Positions 1 to 11,300 are shown, numbered from the stretch's first letter. The stretch: DNA of 33,464 bases from Tulasnella sp. 424 (GCA_019633425.1 WSUB01000294.1:1-33464), one strand, 5' to 3'. Notes: a model not told the origin generated them from the letters alone. A program made the numbers and translations.

Positions 1-345
1 ACCTACTTTCGCTTGAGTGGGTTGAGGCGAGATGACAGACCGCGCTTTATATTAGCTCTTACTCGCTTTGCGGCACACGAAGGTCAACGACCTGCGAACC
101 GCACCGCTATTCCTACTTCACATACATCAGTCTTCCCGAAACATATAAATTACTCAGAATCACTATTATTTTGTATCAACTTCAATCGGCCATTTCATTC
201 ATGTACTCGACACTACTTGCGTAGGACTTTTTATCGTCTATTCTCTGGAATCGATTCTGTGCCTCCCCCCCTGGGGCTGTGACGTGTAGTAATGTGAGCT
301 TGTTCCATTCAAAAGTCGAGATCATGAACTTTAAGTCTCATAGAG

Positions 346-1012
346 ATGGATTCCTCCCGAAACGTAGCGGATCAACGCCTAGATCTTCAACGGACAATCG
401 AAGCCCAAGAGGATTACAACCCATCTCAAACCTGGTTCGGAGTCTTACTATCTAAGGCATTTCAAAACCTGGAAGAGGTTGAGATCCCAAGGTCGTCTAT
501 CAACATCCTCTTCCTTTTCGGTCCACAGGAGACGGGAAGCACCAGCCGTTCTGGGTCAACTTCAAGTTGTCACGCCTCTCGGTGCTGAAACCCTCCCCCC
601 TGGGTGGGCTGTTGGGAGTGCCACGCGATCTTGCAAGCCGTCTGTTAGTTCCTCCGGCAGAGGGAGATTCAAGGTCGCTCGAGATTCAGCTTTGCCAAGG
701 TCGAGGTATGCTTGCCCATCTTGGACAGAGATGTGTTTCAGCAATAGTTCAGTCACGATGAACGTCGACCAATTTACCACCGGTTCCGCTGCTTCCTCGC
801 AGAAGGCCCCGTCTACTCCGGTTCTGCGATTGAATATTCACCAGCCCTTCGAGATCTTCCCCGCAGGTTAGTACATGAGACGATTAGTCGGAACTCGTTT
901 TCTGACGGCGGACACCTTTGAGTTGTTCTGTGACACCACTTTGGCTACTGTTATTGGCGAGGTTTCAGCTGAAGACTTTCATCTTTACTTCCCGGCTCAA
1001 CGCCAGCTTTAG
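346..1012 (+). pseudogene. decayed uncharacterised protein gene
   Basis: I do not recognise the family. An ATG at 346 opens a 44-codon exon ending at 477 before a GT. After a plausible acceptor near 528 the convincing coding frame (DGKHQPFWVNFKLSRL at about 530-580) is out of phase with the first exon. A further intron (about 691-741) can join it to a frame containing TMNVDQFTTGS, which meets an in-frame TAG at 869-871. The same frame then stays open with protein-like content (TFELFCDTTLATVIGEV) until the stop at 1010-1012. A TATAAAT at 144-150 lies about 195 bp upstream of the ATG. One phase error plus one nonsense codon suggests a relic; unrecognised introns could explain it instead. Confidence 0.35.
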
Positions 1013-1639
1013 TACTTTTCGCTATCGTTTCTTTTCCTTTCGCATATCTCTTTCTCTTGCGTCTGCATTGGCTCAACAGCTTTGCTCGCCCTTATTAGCT
1101 CAACGTACTCAGTTTTCTCAATATCGTGCATTAAAGTTGAACGTTCTTGAGTGCCATACTCGTCCTGAGGCCAGAGACTTGGTTCAAAGTTGACCTCCGT
1201 CTCCTCAACTCGACTAGCGCAAGGTCCAAGCTAGCAGCAGTAGCAGTATGCAAGACTCGGGAGCTTTCCGTTCTTAGACGATTACGCCTTCGGCGAACGT
1301 ATCTGTCTGAGCCCTCGTCTTGTCGTAAACAGGCTCCCCTCTCTGTTTCTTCGCGGCGTACCTTCATTGAACTCGATCGCGTTTCCCTTACCGACCCACT
1401 CCCTTTGGTTGTTACGCGGACGACGTATGTATAGATACACCCTCGCGTTCGGCCCTTTTCAAAGGTTACGTTTCCCCGATTTGGGTCAACCATAACTCGT
1501 TAAAATCCATCGTGTATCACACAGTAGCACTTCTTAATCGTCACTAAAGCAACCAGAAGAGTCCTTAGTAGATATTCTTCTAGAGGCTATAGTCTGACCA
1601 CTCGTACCCCAACAGTCGGTCGGAGAAAGGATGGCAGCG
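1013..1639. other. intergenic stretch, nothing firm
   Basis: Open frames occur on both strands (for example 1131-1493 on the minus strand) but none has recognisable domains or a convincing intron pattern. I see no RNA gene or clear repeat. Confidence 0.3.
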
Positions 1640-2194
1640 AGAATCGCACACGACCTTTATTGCGGTTGTTTCAGTGATACGCGTCAGGTAATGGCGGAGA
1701 AAACGTTAGCACTACGCCGGTGGAAATGGGGACACATTTTTGCCTCCGTTATTTACAGATATTGACACTTTCTTGGCCCACCCCAGCATCACCCACTCGA
1801 CGCGTCACTCACGATCCCCCACGCAGGTACCCAAGATCCCAGACATACGACATTGTGGTACACGCTCAGCTGGGCAAACGAGTGACGGGCTCGGGCCTGA
1901 TTCAGCGAAGGAGGAAGGACGCTTAAAGACTTTCCTTGTCCTTCGCCTAGAGAGTCAATCAGGAACGGACTCGGTCGAATAGTAAACACGTCTGCCCGAG
2001 CCCCAAGAACAGTCATGATCCTCGCCCAATCCCCTAATGAGACGTAAGTAGTACTGGGATATATAAATCTGCTCTCTCGAGCTCCTCGTCTCTCTCAACT
2101 TTCGACGTTCTTCCAGTACTTGATCAGTCGTCTTGCTCTCCTCGCACCCAACTGCCAACGTTTTGTCTTTCGCCCCTCAATAATCTCTCTTGTA
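1640..2194 (+). promoter_or_regulatory. conserved upstream region of MFF-family copy A
   Basis: This block matches the reverse complement of 20169-21115, the region upstream of copy B, in several segments. Shared stretches include the area around AATGGCGGA (about 1690), the GCTCTCTCGAGCTC stretch just after the TATA box, and TCTCTCAACTTTCGACGTTC before the ATG. Copy B carries about 370 bp more inside the block. The preservation marks it as the shared 5' region of duplicated genes. Confidence 0.5.
2060..2067 (+). promoter_or_regulatory. TATA box of MFF-family copy A
   Basis: TATATAAA lies 128 bp before the ATG at 2195. Copy B has TATAAGAA at a similar distance (20303-20310), and both are followed by a shared CTCTCGAGCTC-type stretch that probably contains the transcription start. 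Confidence 0.55.
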
Positions 2195-3038
2195 ATGTTC
2201 TTCACTATCCTCTCCGCTCTCACCCTCAAGAAGTCCACCGCGGGCACGACCCAGCGGACCGGCCGGAAAGCAAAGCCAGCTCAACCCCCCGCGACACCTG
2301 TCAAGAAGGCCTCCGCCTTCAGACGCGTTCTCAAGGCCCTCAAATGCTCTCGTTCCAAGACCACGGTGAGTTTAGCACCATGATTCGAGCCTTATTTGTA
2401 CAATGCTGATGCTTTCGAGCCAGGAGCAGCATTATTATGATCCCCAACTTGAAGTTTATCCCCAACTTGAAGTCAGCTATGCAACCTTTCTAGATGAGGT
2501 AAGCTTCGATGCGATTCGACTTTCTTTGGCTCGTCTTGAACTAACCGATGCCTTTTCGTCTTCTCGTCTATTGCTTTGTCCTACGACCCAGGACGATCTG
2601 TACGACCCGTTTAGCTACCCGACCCCCGCTTCACCTAGCGTGGCAACCTCCACTCCCCCTGGTTCGAAATTCACAGATGACGACGCCCTTTCGCCCCCTC
2701 CGCTGCCTTCCACCACTACCACCCCTACAACAATCTACTCGGAGGATCTCGCCCCCATCAACGACTCGGCTGGCAAGCACGACTCGAAAGCCGAGGCCAG
2801 GAAGCTCGCATTAGAGCGCTTGGTCGGAGCGTTCGCTGGTCACCAGGAGACCCAGACTCTGCAACTCCCTAAGGACGGGAAGGAGAAGGCCAAACGACGA
2901 GCGCGGCGGTCCGGCTTGAAGTCGGACTGCATGGTGAGTCATGACCGCGTCGTCCAAGAGGTTTCGTACAAAAAAACTTTCTCGCTCGAGCCTGCGGCCA
3001 CCCCGAACTCGACAAAGGTTCGTGTTTCACGCTTATAG
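2195..3038 (+). CDS. lineage-specific basic/proline-rich protein, MFF-family copy A
   Basis: Function unknown. Three exons are supported: 2195-2365, 2424-2498 and 2592-3038, giving about 230 residues. The start is the MFF methionine because the same start, first-exon length (171 bp) and intron-1 sequence recur in copy B (19139-20168). The N-terminus (MFFTILSALTLKKSTAG) is basic and rich in Lys, Thr and Pro, with no clear signal peptide. Exon 2 contains an 18-bp direct repeat encoding YPQLEV twice. Exon 3 is Ser/Thr/Pro-rich, then has a charged, probably helical segment (KAEARKLALERLVGAF) and a Lys/Arg-rich stretch. The second intron (93 bp) is in frame without a stop, so a longer isoform of about 261 residues is possible. 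Copy A is well diverged from B and C. It converges on the aminopeptidase gene. Confidence 0.6.
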
Positions 3039-3708
3039 AGTCAACATCTTTAACGCGACCGCTAACTTATCTACCTTTTTAATAGGTACCTCACCCCGTA
3101 AGGGTTTTCGTGACGTCCCCTAGCTATCGAAATTTCTTAATTGTTTGATCTTGGGTTTTCTCTTGTATACCCCTCAAGGACTTGGTTTGTCTTGTCTTTC
3201 TCAGCTCTCATGTTGTTTCCTTTAGAATTCTTGTTTTTTGCATGTCTTTTGAATCCCTCTGTTTCGCTTCCGCCCATTCTATTTATTTCTAGCTTCTCAG
3301 TACGTTTTTGGTTCGAATATTATCTGGGTTTGGGCCGTGGTCGCTGTTCTCATTGATTCGCTCGGCGACATTGCCACCCCTCGCGATGCGCCCGCCGTGA
3401 AGTAAACGATCGTATGTCGGTGTGTTTCAACGAGCAACTGCGTATTGATAATCGCCCAGGTCTCCTTCCGATCGTTTCACAAACTCCCCTCATGAGAGCT
3501 GACCGAGGATTACTTGGCGAGCCACACCGATTGGCCGAAGGTGATGTTCAAGAGCCACGTCATTCTAAGTCAACACACCCAAAACACAACGTTAAGGCAA
3601 ATCGCGAACAGTAAATCCAATCTTGCGATGGAATATATTGTGTCTACAATCGCGGTATTGATGTTCATCCATTCTGGGAGTGGGAAGCGGAGTTATGTGT
3701 CTTGAGAA
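3039..3708. other. 3' flank of copy A, conserved in copies B and C
   Basis: A T-rich stretch (about 3140-3320) resembles the complement of 18680-19000. The segment 3525-3697 aligns at roughly three bases in four, by eye, with the reverse complement of 18390-18570 and 32043-32225. Shared pieces include ATATTGTGTCTA and CATTCTGG. It ends just before the stop of the aminopeptidase gene on the opposite strand. Probably 3' UTR of copy A; see findings. Confidence 0.45.
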
Positions 3709-5878
3709 TTACTGCGCAGAAAGTTTCTTCGCGAATTCGACAAAGGCACGAACAGGGCGACCGGTCATTCCCTTTTGCTGATATGGGCCAGGTCGAGTTA
3801 CCTTCAGTGAGAGAGCAAGTCGACCCCGGGGTCAGTATGAGGAAACAACGTTTAGGACACTGTCGACTTACATCCATGGTACCTGCGATGTCGATATGGG
3901 CCCAGCGGATGGTCGCATCCTCGTTGTCGATTCCGTCAACGAAATGTCTGAGGAATAAGGCGGCGGTACAAGATCCTCCCGGTCGTCCACCCGTCTAGAT
4001 GAGAAGGATTCAGATCAGTCAGATTAACCGATGCGAAACGAGGGTCAGCGAATGACATACGTTGCAGAGATCGGCGTTGGAGCCATAAATTTGCGGGCCG
4101 AAGCCGTCATCGTCCAGTGGCATCCTCCAGAACCTATCCCAGCTGTACTGCCCAGCTTCATTGAGTTCGCTCCATAGCGCGTCCGAGTTGGTGAAGACGC
4201 CAGAGTAAACTGAACCCAGAGCGATGACCATTGCACCAGTCAAGGTGGCTACGTCGATGACCGTATTCGGTTTGTACGTGGAAGTCGCATAGTAGATTGC
4301 GTCTGAGAGGACAAGTCGACCTTCAGCATCGGTGTTGTCGATTTCAACGGTCTTGTTGTTCATGGTGACGACACTGGACATGCGAAGGAAACGTTAGGAG
4401 GACGTTGGGTGTTCCGCTCGGGGTTTGGACGTACACATCTCCTGGTTTGTTGGCTGAAGGCCCTGGAAGGTTCTCGCACAAAGGAGTCACGACGACGAGG
4501 TTGATAGGAATCTTGAGTTTGGCGATGGCAACTGCGGTAGCACATACAGTTGCTGCGCCACCCATATCGCCCCGCATGAGTTTCATATCCTAGAGAGTGA
4601 CGAAAGCGACCATTTGGTCAGGTATAGTAAGATAGGGAGGCAGAGACCCCCTTACCGCTGAAGGCTTCAAAGAAATTCCTCCAGAATCAAAGGTGATACC
4701 CTTGCCGACGAGCACTAGTGGAGTGGCTGACTTATCCGCTGCTCCCTTGTAATGACTGTCACAGCCATTAAGAGTCGTTGAGAAACAGTTACGACGATCG
4801 TGGATATCCCTGAATCAAAGACTTACATTTCCAGGAATTTGGCGGGTTCCGAAGTTCCTTTTGTTACTGAAAGGAATGTACGCTGTAATTCCAAAAGAGA
4901 TTGAGCCCTCGGGCCGAGTTTCGAACATATCAATGAGCTCGGATGACCCACCATTCCCTTTTCAGCAGCCCAAGCTTCGTCGCGGACAAAAGTCTCGACG
5001 TTGGCGACGCCATCGAGCTCCTTCTGCATACGTTCACAGAAGAGCTGTTCGGGTATTGTGTCGTTAGCCTGGATTGGGTAGACGGCCAGAACTTTAATCG
5101 ACTCACAGTAGGGGTCATCATGTTGGCAGGGAGCTCCATAAGCTGAGTGGTGTGTAGTACATCAGTAACAGAAAGGTCACAAGAGCAGCAAGAGAGCAGA
5201 CCTCGCGAGCCAAGTTTTGCGCGTACGACACGGTCAAGCCCTCCTCCCACCTAGCACTCTCTGTAGCCCCAAGAGGCTCAAATTTGACAGTCTTGTCACC
5301 CTTATCTTCCTTCTTAGTCTTGAGAGTGAAATTGAAAAGCCCAAGCGCGGCTCCCTCGGCTACCTCGATGAGATGTTAGCGCCTTCCCTTGTCGACCTCC
5401 AAACGGATCGCGACGCACCGGCAGCCTGCGCGTCGATTCCTTCGACGTTAATCCCGACATTCGTTGCTCCAGCATCTTTCAACTTTTTGATACCTTCAGC
5501 AACAGCGGCTCGGATAGCCTCTCTTTTCTCTCCCTCGGTGGCGCCTTTCTTCTCGGCGACTTTGCCAGTGGAGACCACAGCGCCGAGCGCGCCTTTGGAA
5601 TCGACGTCGTAAAAAATTTTGGTTTCGCCTGGCTTCTTTTCGTTCTTAGGACGAGCTGAAGACCATAGCTTGGACGGCTCGAACGGGACGTGTTGAGACG
5701 AGGATGCTGTGGAAGTCGTGAGGTAGGCGTCCATGTTGGATGGTGAGGATTGAGATGAGGAGTTGGATGCTGAACGAGAGCCAGCTATCGATCGAGCATT
5801 GTTTATAAGTCCCCTTCTGACTATGCTAGATGATCGATGAGCGGTGGAACCGCGAGTTGCTGATCTTGCTGCCCACAT
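3709..5878 (-). CDS. leucyl aminopeptidase, peptidase family M17
   Basis: A cytosolic and/or mitochondrial metallo-exopeptidase that removes N-terminal residues; the family forms hexamers with two metals per site. Ten exons in transcript order: 5878-5419, 5359-5202, 5142-5107, 5044-4952, 4882-4827, 4755-4656, 4589-4435, 4373-4061, 3994-3872, 3801-3709 (528 residues). All phases agree. Active-site residues are present: Lys286 and Asp291 in [11 protein letters not shown], Lys298, Asp309 in MRGDMGG, and Asp368, Glu370 and Arg372 in the M17 signature NTDAEGRL. The N-terminal domain is exons 1-4. The first 48 residues are rich in Arg, Ser and Ala with almost no acidic residues, resembling a mitochondrial presequence. 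A second ATG at 5734 (MDAYLTT) would give a 480-residue cytosolic form. It follows the MMTAG2-like gene on the same strand, 190 bp away. Confidence 0.93.
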
Positions 5879-6067
5879 GTGTTCGGTTCGGTTGGATCTA
5901 GAGAGGAGGAATTCGAAGCACCCTGAGGGCGAAAGCCAAAATTTGGGTTTGGACCGCCAGTAGAACACATGATATTGCGGGAGACTCCACATGGCAGATT
6001 AAGGCGAAGCGTTGATAACCACATAGTATTACAAAGATTTTGGTATGAAAGTCCAGGATAGAAGCAA

Positions 6068-7003
6068 TCATTCTCCACGATATCGTTCATCCCGACGGTC
6101 GGGGAGCCGGCGGTCGTCAAAATCATGCCGACCTCGAGGACGTGCAGGCGGGGAGCGAGACCGACTTCGACTCCTGGTGTGATAGGTTGGTCTTGTTGGT
6201 CGGCTGCTATCGCCTTGCTGTTCATGATCAGGCGAGCGATCCCGGGGGTGAGGAGGTGACGTCCGATACAGTCGATGGTTATTTCTGCGAGGGGAAGGAC
6301 TTCGTGACCTGGACGCTGATGGAGATCTACGATGATGACGGTCTGCATCCCTGCTACGGCTACGCGGTCTTGAGGCTCCTTGATCATGCTTGTGCCGATC
6401 ATCCCGTTCCGCTCGCCGACGCTCCTTGCGTTCTCGTTTCTCCTCCTTTCGAAGGCGCTTCTCTTCCTTCCTGCGGCGCTTTTCCTCTTTCTCGGCTTCT
6501 TTCTCTTCAGGAGATTTGGTAGGAGCATTGCTTGATGAGGCCTCCTCAGCTGTGGAGACACGCTTCACTGGTGCGAAACCTCTACCAATGACGAAAATAT
6601 TAGGATGTCGAGCGAGCGGTTTAAACTCTTATAGAAAGCTTACAATGCAGCAGCTATAGCATCTTCCTCCGCTTCTTTGATCTTCCTTATTTCTTCGGCT
6701 CTTGCTTCTTCGCTGTCCTTGGAATCGCGGTTATACCAATGAACGTCCTTATTCTTCTGCCATCTTCCAGTCGGCGCGTTTATGGAATGACCTTGACGAA
6801 ATGAAACACAAATGTTAGCGTCGTGCTTGAAGCAGCTTTTGCATACGCTTTACCTAGGTAATGCTGAAAGACGATGGTTAACGTGTGTGGTGTATGCAGT
6901 CCAGCTATGTTGAACTCACTTCACGGTCCTTATCTGCGCCAACATCGCTCCATTTAAACTCTGCTGCGCCTCCTCTGGTCCCTCCTCTTGTTTGAGAGTA
7001 CAT
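6068..7003 (-). CDS. MMTAG2-like protein with MMtag domain and RS-rich tail
   Basis: Four exons: 7003-6920, 6863-6854, 6791-6644, 6581-6068 (251 residues, phases consistent). Residues 1-80 carry the MMtag domain seen in multiple myeloma tumour-associated protein 2: an N-terminal Gly/Arg run, then FKWSDVGADKDREHYLGHS and the APTGRWQKNKDVHWYNR block, then an acidic helix ending AAALGF. Residues 90-145 form a Lys/Arg/Glu-rich, probably coiled segment. The rest is rich in Arg-Ser, Arg-Asp and His, like nuclear RNA-processing proteins. The role of the family is poorly known; nuclear location is inferred from composition. Exon 2 is only 10 nt and lies within the conserved YLGHS motif. Introns are 56-62 bp. 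A 63-bp inverted-repeat arm lies 70-132 bp upstream of the start. Confidence 0.85.
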
Positions 7004-7072
7004 TCTCGAGCTTCAAATGTGGGTGTTGTCTGTAGATGCGGCTTGGTTGGTCGTTTGGTTTTGGTCCAAATA

Positions 7073-7135
7073 ACAACTTGTGCCACTCCGAACTTAGCTC
7101 AGCTTAACTCCGTCTGACTAAGCTTCGTTGGCCAA
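7073..7135 (+). repeat. left arm of 63-bp inverted repeat
   Basis: Begins ACAACTTGTGCCACTCCGAA and ends CGTTGGCCAA. It matches the reverse complement of 14838-14900 at 58 of 63 positions by my count. Similarity stops abruptly on both sides. The trinucleotide ATA precedes it (7070-7072) and also follows the right arm (14901-14903), so it could be a 3-bp target-site duplication, though a chance match is likely enough at AT-rich sites. Confidence 0.8.
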
Positions 7136-8338
7136 GACCGGAAAAACATCATAGCGGCGCGCGGAGACGCCGTTTCCCCGACTCTCTTCTGAAAGAGACA
7201 TAAGATAATACATTCATGGGCGGTGTAAAAATGCAGCTCCAGCGGAGAAGTAGACTGACTAGGATCAGAAACAGCTTCATAGTCTCTAATGCGGGCTATA
7301 AATAGAAGAGTACGGGTAACGTATTGATCCTTGACTCTCCTGACTCGCAATACCCCGCTATATAATAAAGAGCCAGGGAGGCAAACGGTAAGAGAAGCGT
7401 TAATAAAACAAGCACCACTAACGCAAATGAAATGGAATATGCACCGCAGAGTAAAGAAAGCACTCTTGGAGTGATGGACCCAAAAAAAGGGCGACGCTGA
7501 GTAATGGAAGGTAGAAAGGGATCATCCGTTCATCGATGTAGAGACACGGGATACAATAAAACTGATAGGAAACGGCGGGTGGTTGCCGGACGGTCCAAAG
7601 GGGGTCGCGAGGTAAGCATGGACAAGACAAAGGTTGAGACGTTGTGTCGAGGGTGAACGGCTCAAGAAATGAGAGGCATGAGCAACGAGAGGAGAAATAG
7701 ACTTGTGCCGACACAATTGTTCGGTGCGACGGTTTGACACGGAGATCCATTGTGAAGCCATGTGCAAAGTACAAAAGGAAATGCATACAGTCCCCAAGGT
7801 CTAGATGCAAACGGGACAGAGTCATGAAGAGTTTAGATGATGAATATTGCAAGGGGATTACATAGGCAGGATCGCTTTGTGCAACAGTTCAAGCACGGCA
7901 GTCTGCTCGCGCATAATAAATTTAGACTACCACCACCGTTCGCCGGTCTCTTATCACTTATCGCATGTTGCAGAGTTTTGCTGGTCGAGAAAATCTCACA
8001 TAAAATCCCCCTTTTAGACCGAAAGTTTATCCTGATTATCTTACAATACCAAAATATAATATATCTAAAGTTTTAATCTACATTTTTAGTAGAATAAAAT
8101 CGTTCCCATTTTATTTGAGTGTCTTGATCCCCTGTGATGAATACCCACGGTTTTATCGTCGGGTTTGTGGCGGCTTTTCCACGCAAGAAACGTCGTTTTG
8201 CGTGTTGTGTAGCCATGAGGCTGTATCGGACTCGGGGTTCGCAGCGCGGCGACCGCAGTCAATCGATCTTCACCATAACCACTTGCCCTCGCACCACTTC
8301 TTTTCCAGTACCGTTTGTGCCTTTTCGGATCTTCAATC
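7136..8338. other. about 1.2 kb without a recognisable gene
   Basis: The longest minus-strand frame (7418-7852) is Ser/Leu/Cys-rich with no recognisable domain. The stretch 8020-8100 is strongly AT-rich and may belong to the promoter of the NLR gene that starts at 8339. Nothing else is supported. Confidence 0.3.
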
Positions 8339-11300
8339 ATGGCTACGAGTGATCGATTGACAGCGGCCGACAGGCGGCCGGTCGCAAAGCCACCGGTGAC
8401 TACTAGTCAATCGCCTGGGACTCCGATGGATAGCGCCCGAGGCCCAAGGACTAGCGAGAGGATCGAATCTTTGCAAAAAAACATAGAATCAATCCTCATC
8501 GTAAGTCTGCGTCCACTTTGCGTGGTTGGCGGTAACTGACCTTGGTCTAGGGCACCGAGTGGCCATCAGAATCGAAACAGGCCGTGAAGGGCTTGCTAAA
8601 CACCGTCAAGTCCTCACCAAATACTACTAAACGCACCACCAGCATCTCTCAAGAGCTCCAAGACCTCATCGAGCAATATATACGGTACGTTGGCGCTCCG
8701 AAAAATAGTCGGTTCGTTCCAACGTTTCTCTATTAGAACCTTGGAGGACGTCCATTCCCGATTAAAAGACGTGTCATCCAAGTCGGGGATGCAGAGGTGG
8801 AAAATCCTCCAGCGCATCAAATCGTTGGCGTCTAACCGCTCAAGCAAGTGTACTTTACTCTTCCAAACCTGCCAAGACGATGTTTCCAAAGTCGTGATGT
8901 CTGTTAATGTACGTGGACGAGCTTTACTTTTGGGACCACTTTGTCTCACGCGTCTTCTTGAAGGAGTGCTTGGAGAATGACCGGAAAAGGGGTGAGAAGG
9001 ACCAAGTCCCAGTTCTTTCACCGGAGAACTAATGTCCCGTTTATTTAGCGGAGGACCTGGTGGCCTCTGGAGTACTTCCTGGATCATATGCCCAATTGTC
9101 TCTGGCAACCGCCGGGAAAACAGGTGCAGCGCCTTTCAACGTTGAGACAACGTCCACCGATTTGACTTCAGATGCATCCCCGACCCAACACCCACTGTCT
9201 TCTGTCCATGGTGACACGGAATCTCGAACTCAGACCCGCGCAGAAGGTCTCATTATTGCCAGAAAGACTTTCAAAGTGGCCGAAATTGCATCTGGGTCCA
9301 TTCCTGTCGTGGGGAACTTTGTTGCAGCTGCTGCCAAAGTGGGATTAGCATTTGTGGAATCGATTCAGGTAGGTTAAGCTGCGTAGCATGGATATATATC
9401 GGGACTTGACGGTTGTACTTTAGACCATGGACAGGAACGACGACTTGGCGAAGGATCTGGGATTACAGACGGATAAATTGTCCATTCTTCTTGAAGATAT
9501 TGGGAAGAAACGGAACGAGGATCAAGGGGAGGGGATAGAAAATTATGTGGTCAATTTACAAAAGTACGGTGTTATCATTTCCCTTAGTCGAGTTTACTAA
9601 GGCTTTTGACCAGAGAGCTCAGGGAAATTCACGGCAAAGTGAAAAGATGGGAGTCTTTGGGTCGCTTCAACAAAGCTTTTAACTCTCGCGACCATGCGGA
9701 AGCATTAAAGGGTTATCAGGGAACGATTCAAACTGCCCTGGGGGAAATGCAAGTCAGTACAGCACATATTGTTCTCGCGTACTAGTCAGCTAAAATGGCA
9801 CGTGCCCAGCTCCTCGCGGGTATCGACACACGCAAGATTGTAATCGAACTCAGTCAGTTCCTTCAGCTCAATGGCATCTTACCTTACTGACCCTGTACCC
9901 CAGAAAGCAGCGAGATGCAAGAAAAGAATCGTCGTCTCCTTGACCGTCTAGGGGATGGAAAATACGGAGCACGAGGAAACGCGGTTGAGGACGTCATTTG
10001 CTTTCCGGGGACCAGAGTGGGGATATTGGAGCGAATCGACACCTGGACACGGGACCCGTCTAATCATGACCGAGTGCTATGGATCCGCGGGATGGCTGGG
10101 AGAGGGAAGTCAACCATTGCTTCAACGGTGGTTCACAACTGGAATTGCCGAGCCTCTTGTGCAATTTTCCACTTCCGTCGTGGCCAGAACGCGCTAAATT
10201 CGCGTGTCATTTGCGCTCTTGCAAGACAGCTTGGAACCAGTCTGGTTCCGGAGGTCAGAAATGCGGTGCTCGAGAGTATCCGGGAGAATGAGGACATCGC
10301 AGACAAACGACTGGAAGAGCAGTTCAAGACTCTGCTCGTGTCCTCACTCACAAAGCCAGGCAATCAACATCACCCCATCCTCATCGTCGTTGACGCCCTC
10401 GATGAATGCGATGACCCAAAGGACGCTGCTGACCTTGTCCGCCTCATCGATCGACACTCTTCATCATTTCCCGCGAACGTCAAATTCCTCCTCACGTCTC
10501 GTCCGGAGGTCCATCTCCTTCGCGCTCTCGAGCCGAAGCAATGGCGCATAGAGGACCTGGACACGGCTGTTGATGTGTCAGGCGACCTGGAGCGATTCAT
10601 TCAACAAGCTTGTGGGCAAATCCGGGAGTCTGACCCCGACGTTCCGGAGACCTGGCCATCACCTGATGACGTCAGTCGGGTGGTGGAGATGTCCCAAGGT
10701 CTATTCCAGTGGGCCCGCACTGTGATCACGTATATGCATAGCGGGTCGCCCGTGAGTCGATTGCGGGGTCTACTGAAGAGTCCTTCGAAGTGGAGCGGAC
10801 TTGACGACTTGTACCATCAGATCCTTTCAAAGGCCTTCAATAGCTTCAGGCTGGACCTTGAACGAGGGGATCTACTACACCGAGTATTAGGAACGCTCGT
10901 AGTAGCACCATTTTCAATATCCCTCGATGTTATCGCCGATCTGTACCGTGCAAACAGCATCTTCGAGGAGATGGACCAGGTCGAGGTCATCCTGTTCCTC
11001 CGCAAAGATATTCTCGCCGACCTCAATTCGCTTTTGGTCATCCCAACATCACCCAATGAACCAATTCGCCTGATGCACACCTCTATTCACGATCTCCTTG
11101 TCAGCGAGCATCGCTGCAAGCAGCAACCTTACTACGTCAACATCATTCAGCATCATCTGCAGTTAGCAAGCCTGTGTCTTAGCACCATGCTCGGACATCT
11201 CAAGGAGAACATCTGTAACTTGTCTGACCTTTCAAAACCGAGCTCGGACGTTCAGGACATTGCGGAACGGGACGTGTCCAAAGCCGTTCTGTATTCCAGC

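Noticed and set aside
1131..1493. 120-codon minus-strand frame
   Set aside because: Arg/Ser-rich without motifs. The plus strand has an equally long frame over the same bases, as expected by chance.
2195..2250. Signal peptide at the MFF N-terminus
   Set aside because: The hydrophobic run is too short and is followed at once by lysines; no cleavage-site pattern.
5821..6561. 246-codon minus-strand frame overlapping the MMTAG2-like gene
   Set aside because: Out of frame with the RS-rich exon; low-complexity purine-rich DNA keeps a second frame open. No domain.
7094..7113. TTAGCTCAGCTTAAC in the inverted-repeat arm as a tRNA A-box
   Set aside because: It matches only the first ten positions and has no B-box at a workable distance.
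7418..7852. 144-codon minus-strand frame inside the inverted-repeat block
   Set aside because: No domain, no plausible introns, composition like random sequence.
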